From an uncultured Ruminococcus sp. (GTDB taxonomy: Bacteria; Bacillota; Clostridia; Oscillospirales; Ruminococcaceae), in the NCBI GenBank assembly GCA_902783235.1, contig CACZQG010000179.1, positions 1 to 6,930 on the forward strand: 6,930 nucleotides of DNA, read 5' to 3'. The notes beneath the pieces were generated by a model. It saw nothing but the letters and a program-made list of their open reading frames with translations, did no database searches and was not told the origin of the DNA. Both the position numbers and the translations under genes were made by a program. This document shows, piece after piece, positions 1-5,880 of the stretch. Positions within the stretch are counted from its first letter, which is position 1. Each line of letters opens with the position of its first letter.

Positions 1-174
1 CACGGAAGCAAATAAAATAAGAAATGCTGAAACAAAAACTAACATAAAAAGAAAAACCATCCGTAAACAATAAAATAAGAAATGCCGAAACAAAGACTAA
101 CAAATTAAATGAAACCATACATAAGCAATAAAAATAAGAAATTCCAAATAAAAATTACAAATTATAAATTAAAT
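1..174. repeat. Left-flank AT-rich tandem repeat, about 58-bp units
   Basis: Three degenerate units follow each other. The core AAGAAATG begins at 19 and 77 and its variant AAGAAATT at 136, so the period is 58-59 bp. Each core is followed by a CAAA..ACTAAC-like segment, and the first two units then carry an ACCATCCGTAA-like segment. The window begins inside what looks like a further unit (CGGAAGCAAAT). The same units occur in reverse orientation at 6741-6874. Positions 20-66 match the reverse complement of 6829-6874 with a single one-base gap. No coding potential is visible. The origin is unknown; a dispersed intergenic repeat family is the simplest reading. Confidence 0.8.
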
Positions 175-175
175 A

Positions 176-209
176 GTCGGCTTTGCCGACACCATAATTA
201 CGCATTACG
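176..209. repeat. Left arm of perfect 34-bp inverted repeat, including GTCGGC palindrome
   Basis: GTCGGCTTTGCCGAC (176-190) is a 6-bp stem with a TTT loop. It is followed by ACCATAATTACGCATTACG. All 34 bases reappear as the reverse complement at 6640-6673, beyond the last gene. The hairpin has no T-run after it on either strand, so it is not a convincing intrinsic terminator. It marks the inner part of a longer imperfect inverted repeat that brackets both operons. Confidence 0.85.
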
Positions 210-215
210 AATAGT

Positions 216-452
216 GCATTGCGCATAAGAGTGTGAGCGAAGGTAAAAGTTTTTTGCTAAGCTAAAAATAAAAGACGATTTGCTTTTAGCTGCTCTTCGA
301 GCATACGGCTGCATTGTGCATAGGAGTGTGAGCGAAGGTAAAAGTTTTTGCTAAGCTAAAAATAAAAGGCGATTTGCTTTTAGCTGCTCTTCGAGCATAC
401 GGCTGCATTGCGCATAAGAGTATGAGCGAAGGTAAAAGTTTTTTGCTAAGCT
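216..452. repeat. 95-bp tandem direct repeat, 2.5 copies, upstream of proB
   Basis: Copy 1 spans 216-310, copy 2 spans 311-404 and a partial copy 3 spans 405-452. The copies differ by a few substitutions and one T in a T-run. Each full copy holds two inverted repeats: AGCTAAAA/TTTTAGCT (260-267 with 284-291; 354-361 with 378-385) and TGCTC-TTC-GAGCA (291-303; 385-397). The third copy breaks off at GCTAAGCTT, where a run of T and A begins. The reading frames across it on both strands look like by-products of the repeat. No function is recognised; leader RNA structure or a dispersed repeat are both possible. Confidence 0.85.
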
Positions 453-464
453 TTTTTTCAAAAA

Positions 465-508
465 AGCGTGAAAGCGTGAAGAAAAGCGTGAAGAAAAGCG
501 TGAAGAAA
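465..508 (+). repeat. 12-bp tandem repeat AGCGTGAAGAAA before proB
   Basis: A partial unit at 465-472 is followed by three perfect copies of AGCGTGAAGAAA at 473-484, 485-496 and 497-508. The last copy runs straight into the proB ribosome binding site. Just upstream, GCTTTTTT (450-457) and AAAAAAGC (460-467) could form an AT-rich stem. The repeat would encode a Ser-Val-Lys-Lys repeat if proB began upstream, but that extension lies in repeat DNA and has no counterpart in known ProB proteins. Confidence 0.85.
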
Positions 509-511
509 GGA
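507..511 (+). promoter_or_regulatory. proB ribosome binding site (AAGGA)
   Basis: AAGGA lies 6 bases before the ATG at 518 and only 3 bases before the ATG at 515. This spacing favours the second ATG. An upstream in-frame ATG at 374 lies inside the 95-bp repeat. Confidence 0.6.
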
Positions 512-517
512 AAAATG

Positions 518-1315
518 ATGCTGAATATAAAGGACAAAAAGAGGATAGTGGTAAAGCTGGGTACATCCACCTTAGCTCATCACAAAACAGGAAAGCTGAA
601 CATCAGGCGCATGAGGCATCTGGTAAGGGTACTGAGCGATCTGCACAATGCAGGCAAGGAGATCATTGTAGTATCATCGGGAGCTATCGGTCTGGGTGTA
701 GGAAAGCTGGGTCTTCGGGAAAAGCCCGGTGATACTCCGTCAAAGCAGGCTGCTGCTGCTGTAGGTCAGTGCGAGCTGATGTATACATACGATGATATGT
801 TCGGCAAGTACAGTATAACCGTAGCACAGATACTGCTCACCAAGGCGATAATCGAAAATGAGCGGAGAAAGAATGTTGAGAACACCTTTGAAAAGCTGAT
901 ATCCATGGGAGTTATACCTATAGTCAATGAAAACGATACAGTGGCTATAGATGAGCTGGAGCTGGAGATAGGGGAGAACGATTCCCTTTCGGCTGTAGTG
1001 GCAAAGCTTTGCCATGCGGATATGCTTATAATACTTTCTGATATAGACGGTCTTTACAGCAGTGATCCACGAAAGGATCCCGATGCCAAGCTTATCCCCG
1101 TTGTTACGGAAATAGATGAGCATATAGAGGATATAGCAGGCGGGGCAGGATCCAGCCTGGGTACGGGGGGGATGGCTACCAAGATAAATGCTGCCAAAAT
1201 TGCCAATGAAGCAGGTATCGATATGATAATCATGAACGGCAAGGACCCGGAAAAGCTGTACGGACTTTTTGAAAACGATGAGACAGGAACACTTTTTATA
1301 GCAAGCGGAAAGTGA
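518..1315 (+). CDS. proB: Glutamate 5-kinase (short form, no PUA domain)
   Basis: First step of proline synthesis in the cytoplasm: ATP-dependent phosphorylation of glutamate to gamma-glutamyl phosphate, which is passed to ProA encoded just downstream. The 265-residue product is a single amino-acid-kinase domain. Visible motifs are VVKLGTSTL (11-19), SSGAIGLG (53-60), NENDTV (137-142), IGENDSLSA (151-159), SDIDGLY (174-180) and GTGGMATKI (215-223). The E. coli enzyme has about 367 residues because of a C-terminal PUA domain, which is absent here; short ProB proteins are known in other bacteria. The start is placed at 518 because of AAGGA spacing and because the protein then begins just before the kinase core; 515 is the alternative. 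The frame stays open upstream to 374, but that part is repeat DNA. The gap to proA is 10 bases. Confidence 0.95.
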   Translation: MLNIKDKKRIVVKLGTSTLAHHKTGKLNIRRMRHLVRVLSDLHNAGKEIIVVSSGAIGLGVGKLGLREKPGDTPSKQAAAAVGQCELMYTYDDMFGKYSITVAQILLTKAIIENERRKNVENTFEKLISMGVIPIVNENDTVAIDELELEIGENDSLSAVVAKLCHADMLIILSDIDGLYSSDPRKDPDAKLIPVVTEIDEHIEDIAGGAGSSLGTGGMATKINAAKIANEAGIDMIIMNGKDPEKLYGLFENDETGTLFIASGK

Positions 1316-1325
1316 GGATAATAAA

Positions 1326-2573
1326 ATGACTTATGTAGAAACACTGGGCTTGAATGCCAAAAATGCAGGCTCTCAGATGGGTGCTGCATCTCCCATGATA
1401 AAAAACAATGCCCTTAAAGCAATAGCCGATGCGCTTATTGCAGGTACGGGAGATATAATAGAAGCCAATAAGCTGGATCTGGAAAATGCTGTTAAAAACG
1501 GTATGTCACAGTCAATGCAGGACAGGCTCAGGCTGGACGAAGGCAGGATAGAGGGTATCGCCAAAAGCGTGCTTCAGCTTGTGGAGGCACAGGATCCCAT
1601 CGGCTCTGTGGACTATGGTACCGTAAGACCCAACGGAATAAAGGTATGCAAGACAAGAGTACCTCTCGGCGTTATAGGCATTATATTCGAGTCACGCCCC
1701 AATGTTACTGTGGATGCGGCAACACTTTGCCTTAAAGCCGGAAACACCGTCATATTAAAAGGCGGCAAGGAGGCAATAAACTCCAATAAAAAGCTGACCG
1801 AAATAATGAGAGCTGCTATAAAGTCTGTGGGACTGCCCGAGGATGCGGTCCAGCTTATAGAGGACACTACAAGAGAATCCACCAACGAGCTTATGAAGCT
1901 GAGTCAATACCTGGATGTGCTTATCCCCAGAGGAGGAGCCGGACTTATCAAAGCGGTGGTGGAAAACGCCAAGGTACCTGTAATAGAAACAGGTACAGGC
2001 AATTGTCATGTATTTGTGGACAGCTCGGCTGATATAGAAATGGCGGCAAATATAGTGGATAACGGCAAAACACAGCGTCCTTCCGTATGTAATGCGGTAG
2101 AGAGCCTGCTGGTACACAAGGATATAGCTCAAAAGGCTCTGCCGGTCATTAAGGAAAGACTGGACAAGCATAATGTGGAGATAAGAGGCTGTGAAAGAAC
2201 TGCGGCGATCCTGGGGGACTGTGTCGTTCCTGCAACAGAACAGGACTATGCAACGGAATTTCTTGACTATATCATATCAGTCAAGGTGGTGGATTCGGCA
2301 GATGAAGCTATCGAACATATAAGAAAATACTCAACAGGCCACTCTGAATGTATAGTTACGGAATCACTTATAAATGCGGAAAAATTCCAGAGAGAGGTGG
2401 ATTCCGCAGCAGTTTATGTAAATGCTTCCACACGCTTTACAGATGGCGGCGAATTCGGTTTCGGAGCAGAGATAGGCATTTCTACTCAGAAGCTCCATGC
2501 AAGAGGTCCTATGGGACTTAATGAGCTTACCACCGTGAAATACCTTATTAACGGAAACGGACAGATAAGATAA
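1326..2573 (+). CDS. proA: Glutamate-5-semialdehyde dehydrogenase (gamma-glutamyl phosphate reductase)
   Basis: Second step of proline synthesis: NADPH-dependent reduction of gamma-glutamyl phosphate to glutamate-5-semialdehyde, which cyclises to pyrroline-5-carboxylate. The 415-residue length is typical of the family. It is an aldehyde-dehydrogenase-fold protein with VPLGVIGIIFESRPNV (112-127), PRGGAGL (201-207), the catalytic cysteine C255 in RPSVCNAVES (251-260), STGHSECIVT (336-345) and FTDGGEFGFGAEIGIS (371-386). GAGGA-type ribosome binding site bases overlap the proB stop codon, and the 10-base gap indicates cotranscription and probably translational coupling. ProC, the last enzyme of the pathway, is not in the window. 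No sign of damage or truncation. Confidence 0.97.
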   Translation: MTYVETLGLNAKNAGSQMGAASPMIKNNALKAIADALIAGTGDIIEANKLDLENAVKNGMSQSMQDRLRLDEGRIEGIAKSVLQLVEAQDPIGSVDYGTVRPNGIKVCKTRVPLGVIGIIFESRPNVTVDAATLCLKAGNTVILKGGKEAINSNKKLTEIMRAAIKSVGLPEDAVQLIEDTTRESTNELMKLSQYLDVLIPRGGAGLIKAVVENAKVPVIETGTGNCHVFVDSSADIEMAANIVDNGKTQRPSVCNAVESLLVHKDIAQKALPVIKERLDKHNVEIRGCERTAAILGDCVVPATEQDYATEFLDYIISVKVVDSADEAIEHIRKYSTGHSECIVTESLINAEKFQREVDSAAVYVNASTRFTDGGEFGFGAEIGISTQKLHARGPMGLNELTTVKYLINGNGQIR

Positions 2574-2583
2574 AGGAGAATTT

Positions 2584-3996
2584 ATGGATATTCTTGATGA
2601 GCTTAACAAGACCATAAAGGAAAAAAGGGACGGCTGGGATTATAAGCCTCTGAGGGAAAAAAGCGAAACGGATGCAATGATAGATGAGCTGCTGAAGGAA
2701 TTCTCATCGGAAAGCAAGCCCGGTGAGCCTATAAAGCATATGAAAAGCTACAGCACTGATTATAACAGTCAGCCGGAAAGCTTTGAACGTGAGGAATATG
2801 AAAAGCCTCAGCATTCCTTCCCCAAGCCCGATGTTGAGGTCATACAAAAAACGGAGCCTGAATATATCCCCCGGCAGGAGCAGCCACGGGAGCCGGTATA
2901 TATACCGGAGCCGGAGCAGCCACCGGAAAATGAGTATATTCCAAAGCATGAATATATCCCCAAGCATGAGGCACCTCCGAGGGAGCCTATGGTACAGCAG
3001 CCGTCAGCATCCGCAGAGGAAGAACCGCCGTATGACGATCATACCCGTGTTTTTTTAAGAGAGGAGCTTATGCAGGAGCATGACCGCCTTGAGGAAGCAG
3101 ATAATACTGATGACGGCTATGGATATGAGGATGGGGATACGGGCTATGCCGGAGACAGTCACGGAAATAACGGAAGCGTTCACATCAGCGGCGGATTTGG
3201 TGATGACTACTACGATGAGAACGATTTTGAAAAGGAACTGGGTGATCTGCCTCAGGACAAGCTTGACCGCAGTGACAGGGAAGAGTTTGAGGAATATATC
3301 GGCGGAGAGAATGAGGATCAGATACGCATTATAAAGCCAAAGGATAAGAAAAAGATCGGAAAGATCATACTCCGCATTTTCGGAACGGCAATAATTGCAG
3401 CCTTTACCATTATAGGCATATTCAGCTCGGTGATATTCTGTCTTGAAAAGCTGGAAATGATGCCTTCGGAAAAGGAAGAACAGGAAGAATCCATGAGCGA
3501 TGAGCTGGCAGATGTTGTACAGCCCTTTGTTATGACAAGTGTGGACGATTTTGATTCTCCGGATAAGATCTCCAATGAACAGCTTATCAACCTGGCTATC
3601 TGGGAAATAGTGATCCACGGGGATGTTAAGTTCTTTAAGGATGAGGAAACATCAAAAATAGTCATACCCGAAAAGCAGGTGGAACTGGCTGCAGAAAAGC
3701 TTTTGGGAGAGGTCAAGGATATAGAGCCGGCAGATATAGCATTCAGCGGTCTTGAGATAAAATATGATGAGGAAAAGGGCGGATTTGTCCTGCCGGAAAA
3801 TTACTATGTACTCACCACTTATCCTGAGGTCACCGGGGTCACAGAGGACAACGGCACCTATGCTATAAATGTAAGCTGTTACCGTGATACACCTCACTGG
3901 CTGAGTAATAAAAAATCCTCCCCCGTAAAGAAGATGACCTTTACACTTAAAAAGACAGGGGATCACTATGAGGTGCTGTCGGCTATTACTGTCTGA
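2584..3996 (+). CDS. Hypothetical single-pass membrane protein with acidic, proline-rich cytoplasmic tail
   Basis: I do not recognise this 470-residue protein. Residues 1-40 are charged and contain two similar short segments, ILDELN (3-8) and MIDELLKEF (32-40). Residues about 45-250 look disordered and very acidic. They include four YIP motifs (EYIP 93-96, VYIP 105-108, EYIP 117-120, EYIP 123-126) between PE/KH-rich linkers, then a Gly/Asp/Tyr-rich part (about 173-215). A basic KPKDKKKIGK stretch (251-260) precedes one membrane segment at about 261-287. The positive-inside rule places the N-terminal half in the cytoplasm and the 180-residue C-terminal part outside. That part looks folded (about 320-470). 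There is no signal peptide or lipobox. AAGGAG overlapping the proA stop, 6 bases before the ATG, ties it to the proBA transcript. The codon style resembles the neighbours. A role in proline or osmotic stress is only a guess from position. Confidence 0.85.
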   Translation: MDILDELNKTIKEKRDGWDYKPLREKSETDAMIDELLKEFSSESKPGEPIKHMKSYSTDYNSQPESFEREEYEKPQHSFPKPDVEVIQKTEPEYIPRQEQPREPVYIPEPEQPPENEYIPKHEYIPKHEAPPREPMVQQPSASAEEEPPYDDHTRVFLREELMQEHDRLEEADNTDDGYGYEDGDTGYAGDSHGNNGSVHISGGFGDDYYDENDFEKELGDLPQDKLDRSDREEFEEYIGGENEDQIRIIKPKDKKKIGKIILRIFGTAIIAAFTIIGIFSSVIFCLEKLEMMPSEKEEQEESMSDELADVVQPFVMTSVDDFDSPDKISNEQLINLAIWEIVIHGDVKFFKDEETSKIVIPEKQVELAAEKLLGEVKDIEPADIAFSGLEIKYDEEKGGFVLPENYYVLTTYPEVTGVTEDNGTYAINVSCYRDTPHWLSNKKSSPVKKMTFTLKKTGDHYEVLSAITV

Positions 3997-4032
3997 TATC
4001 CCCTGACCGGAGTAAAAGCATGAAATAAAAGC

Positions 4033-4062
4033 TTTACCCGAACAACAGTAAGATTATATAAC
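4033..4062 (+). promoter_or_regulatory. Possible sigma-A promoter of the que operon
   Basis: TTTACC (4033-4038, four of six matches to TTGACA) and TATAAC (4057-4062, five of six matches to TATAAT) are 18 bases apart. An overlapping TATATA at 4055-4060 would give a 16-base spacer. Transcription would start near 4068-4070, about 10 bases before the first helix of the riboswitch-like leader. The position supports it more than the sequence does. A weak, bulged hairpin (GTAAAAGC 4012-4019 with GCTTTAC 4031-4037) overlaps it, has no T-run, and is not a clear terminator for the preceding gene. Confidence 0.4.
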
Positions 4063-4077
4063 AGATCGGAAAAATAT

Positions 4078-4155
4078 GAACAGTTCATTAGTACCCTCCT
4101 GTTCTCAAACAAAACCGGGACATCTTTACATGGTTAAAGATAAATTAACGGGTAC
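4078..4155 (+). promoter_or_regulatory. preQ1 riboswitch-like aptamer, layout closest to class III
   Basis: P1 is GAACAG (4078-4083) paired with CTGTTC (4099-4104), enclosing a 15-base loop that holds GTACCC (4091-4096). An A-rich strand, CAAACAAAACC (4106-4116), follows. Next is a hairpin of ATCTTTA (4122-4128) and TAAAGAT (4135-4141) with a 6-base loop. GGGTAC (4150-4155) can pair with loop bases 4091-4096, giving an HLout-type pseudoknot with an inserted hairpin. Known preQ1-II and preQ1-III aptamers have this topology, and preQ1-I also has the C-rich loop plus A-rich tail. The position directly before a complete preQ0 operon supports a preQ1 sensor. The class is inferred, not confirmed: a shorter class-I-like fold with CCC (4094-4096) and GGG (4117-4119) is also drawable. 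Confidence 0.75.
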
Positions 4156-4186
4156 AGGTGTCTATATACTGTACCCGTTTTATTTT
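4148..4186 (+). terminator. Intrinsic terminator in the que leader (attenuator)
   Basis: ACGGGTACAG (4148-4157) and CTGTACCCGT (4169-4178) form a perfect 10-bp stem with an 11-base loop, followed by TTTTATTTT (4178-4186). It ends only 4 bases before the queD ribosome binding site, so it would stop transcription of the operon rather than end the upstream gene. Its 5' arm includes GGGTAC (4150-4155), which can also pair with the aptamer loop at 4091-4096. The two structures exclude each other, as expected for riboswitch-controlled termination. Confidence 0.85.
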
Positions 4187-4204
4187 AATTGGAGATGATA
4201 TAAA

Positions 4205-4627
4205 ATGTATTTTATCAAAGCGGAGGCTTCCTTCGATGCAGCACATTTTCTTCATGACTATGAGGGCAAGTGCAGTAATATCCACGGTCACAGATGGCGT
4301 ATAGTCGCCACGGTGCAGAATGCCTTTTTACAGCGCAACGGTCAGCAAAAGGGTATGATAATGGATTTCAGCGAGCTGAAAAAAGCGTTGAAAATAATAG
4401 CAGAGCATTATGACCATTCACTTATATATGAAAAGAATACCTTCAAAAGCGATACACTGGAATGCTTAAAGCGTGACGGATTCAGAATGGTGGAGCTGCC
4501 CTTTCGCCCCACAGCCGAAAACTTTGCAAGGCATTTTTACATGGTTCTGAAGGAAAAGGGATACAGAGTCAGCAATATGACCGTTTATGAGACACCCGAA
4601 AACTGCGCTATGTATGAGGAAAACTGA
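4205..4627 (+). CDS. queD: 6-carboxy-5,6,7,8-tetrahydropterin synthase
   Basis: Converts 7,8-dihydroneopterin triphosphate, the FolE product, to 6-carboxy-tetrahydropterin in queuosine precursor synthesis. The protein is a 140-residue T-fold (PTPS/QueD) enzyme. The zinc ligands are H14 in FDAAHFL, and H27 and H29 in the CSNIHGH motif. C23 of that motif is the likely catalytic cysteine. MDFSELK (53-59), YDHSL (69-73), RPTAENFA (101-108) and YETPENCAMY (128-137, with E129 for pterin binding) are also typical. Length is at the upper end of the usual 120-140. GGAG at 4191-4194 lies 10 bases before the ATG. First gene after the preQ1-type leader and its terminator. Confidence 0.95.
   Translation: MYFIKAEASFDAAHFLHDYEGKCSNIHGHRWRIVATVQNAFLQRNGQQKGMIMDFSELKKALKIIAEHYDHSLIYEKNTFKSDTLECLKRDGFRMVELPFRPTAENFARHFYMVLKEKGYRVSNMTVYETPENCAMYEEN
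4616..4619 (+). promoter_or_regulatory. queE ribosome binding site inside the end of queD
   Basis: GAGG lies 9 bases before the ATG at 4629 and within the last codons of queD. It selects 4629 over the upstream in-frame ATG at 4587, which has no such site and would add 14 non-conserved residues. Confidence 0.65.
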
Positions 4628-4628
4628 C

Positions 4629-5297
4629 ATGGGCGTATTTGAGGTAGCTGAAACCTTCGTGAGCATCAACGGAGAAGGGAAAAAAGCAGGTCAGCTTGCA
4701 GTATTTGTCCGTTTCAGGGGATGCGGTCTGAATTGCTCCTACTGTGATACAAAATGGGCAAATGAACAGGATACTCCCTTCGTTACACAGACAGCGGAGG
4801 AGATATACTCCTATATACAAAGCACAGGCGTGCAGAATGTTACCCTTACAGGGGGCGAGCCTCTTTTGCAGAAGGATATAAAGGAGCTTATTTCCATGCT
4901 GACAGGGGATGGCTTTCACTATTGCGAGATAGAGACCAATGGGGCAGTTCCTCTGGCAGAGCTTGCCTGTATGGAGCTTGCTCCATCCTTTACAATGGAT
5001 TATAAGCTCCCCTCCAGCGGAATGGAAAAATATATGGTGAAGGAAAATTTTCAATGTCTGACACAAAAGGACACGGTGAAATTTGTATCGGGGAGCATGG
5101 ATGACCTGCGCCGTGCAAAGGAGATAATAGAGGAGTACAGGCTTATTGGCAGGACGGGAATATATTTAAGCCCTGTTTTCGGCAAAATAGATCCTGCTGA
5201 TATGGTGGATTTCTTAAAGGAAAACAAGCTCAACGGAGTGAATCTCCAGTTGCAGCTGCACAAGATCATATGGGATCCCAATGCAAAAGGAGTATAG
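4629..5297 (+). CDS. queE: 7-carboxy-7-deazaguanine synthase, radical SAM
   Basis: Radical SAM enzyme that rearranges 6-carboxy-tetrahydropterin to 7-carboxy-7-deazaguanine. The 222-residue protein starts with the family's typical VAETFVSINGEG (6-17). The [4Fe-4S] cluster cysteines are C32, C36 and C39 in the canonical CX3CX2C spacing (GCGLNCSYCDT), unlike the longer insert known from some QueE proteins. TGGEPLLQ (74-81) is the SAM-binding glycine-rich motif. IETNGA (101-106), DYKLPSSGM (124-132) and QLHKIIWDP (209-217) match QueE. The start at 4629 leaves one base after the queD stop, so translation is probably coupled. The frame extends to an ATG at 4587 inside queD, which I reject for lack of a ribosome binding site. 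Confidence 0.95.
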   Translation: MGVFEVAETFVSINGEGKKAGQLAVFVRFRGCGLNCSYCDTKWANEQDTPFVTQTAEEIYSYIQSTGVQNVTLTGGEPLLQKDIKELISMLTGDGFHYCEIETNGAVPLAELACMELAPSFTMDYKLPSSGMEKYMVKENFQCLTQKDTVKFVSGSMDDLRRAKEIIEEYRLIGRTGIYLSPVFGKIDPADMVDFLKENKLNGVNLQLQLHKIIWDPNAKGV

Positions 5298-5300
5298 AAA

Positions 5301-5879
5301 ATGGTTGATACAGAAGCAGTAAAGGAACATATCAGAGGTCTTTTGATCGCCCTGGGGGATGACCCTGACAGAGAGGGACTTGTGGAAACTCCTGACAGGG
5401 TGGCAAGAATGTATGAGGAAATGTTCGAGGGCATGAACTATACCAATGAGGACATTGCCGAAATGATGGGCAAGACCTTCGATGTGGGACATCAGAACGG
5501 CGATATGGTAATAGTGCGTGATATTGAGATATTCTCTCACTGTGAGCATCATCTTGCACTTATGTATGACATGAAGGTATCGGTGGCATATCTTCCCAAG
5601 GGAAAGGTACTGGGACTGTCCAAGATCGCAAGGATAGCCGATCTTGCTTCCAAAAGGCTGCAGCTGCAGGAGCGTATCGGCTCGGATATTGCGGATATAA
5701 TATCCCTTGCAGCCAAGACGGATGATGTGGCGGTATATATTGAAGGCAAGCATTCCTGCATGACTGCAAGAGGGATAAAAAGCTTTAATTCTGTTACCCA
5801 GTCCTCCACATTGCGTGGCAGGTTCAGAGATGATCCCGCGTTACAGAACAGATTTTTTATACAGCTGAAAGGACAATGA
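5301..5879 (+). CDS. folE: GTP cyclohydrolase I
   Basis: Opens GTP to 7,8-dihydroneopterin triphosphate, the shared precursor of folate and queuosine. The 192-residue protein matches the catalytic part of type I enzymes. Zinc ligands are C81 and H84 in FSHCEHH (78-84) and C153 in HSCMTARGI (151-159). [11 protein letters not shown] (105-115), [10 protein letters not shown] (121-130) and VTQSST (165-170) are family motifs. It is not QueF: the E-S-K-S-K-type motif of that related T-fold reductase is absent and the GTP cyclohydrolase zinc site is intact. AAAGGAG (5286-5292) overlaps the end of queE, and the gap is 3 bases. Its place in the operon suggests a supply dedicated to preQ0, although the product could also feed folate synthesis. 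Confidence 0.96.
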   Translation: MVDTEAVKEHIRGLLIALGDDPDREGLVETPDRVARMYEEMFEGMNYTNEDIAEMMGKTFDVGHQNGDMVIVRDIEIFSHCEHHLALMYDMKVSVAYLPKGKVLGLSKIARIADLASKRLQLQERIGSDIADIISLAAKTDDVAVYIEGKHSCMTARGIKSFNSVTQSSTLRGRFRDDPALQNRFFIQLKGQ

Positions 5880-5880
5880 T

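Noticed and set aside
1..174. CRISPR array
   Set aside because: The whole 58-bp unit is conserved in degenerate form; there are no unique spacers between identical repeats and no cas genes.
374..517. Long form of proB starting at 374
   Set aside because: The extra residues come from repeats, no ProB motif lies in them, and AAGGA at 507-511 fits the start at 518.
286..570. Minus-strand open frame across the 95-bp repeat and the proB start
   Set aside because: It runs through tandem repeat DNA, repeats its own sequence, has low-complexity Phe/Ser content, no recognisable domain, and overlaps the proB start.
2783..3334. Alternative-frame open stretches within the membrane protein gene
   Set aside because: They are by-products of the biased codons in the acidic, proline-rich region. 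The main frame has a ribosome binding site and a sensible membrane topology.
4012..4037. Terminator for the proBA operon (GTAAAAGC/GCTTTAC hairpin)
   Set aside because: The stem is short and bulged and has no T-run, and it overlaps the possible que promoter.
4587..4628. Longer queE start at 4587
   Set aside because: No ribosome binding site before it, a 41-base overlap with queD, and the conserved N-terminus begins after the ATG at 4629, which has GAGG at good spacing.
5301..5879. QueF (preQ0 reductase), which is related to FolE
   Set aside because: The intact zinc site (C81, H84, C153) and the CEHH motif identify GTP cyclohydrolase I, and the QueF motif is missing.
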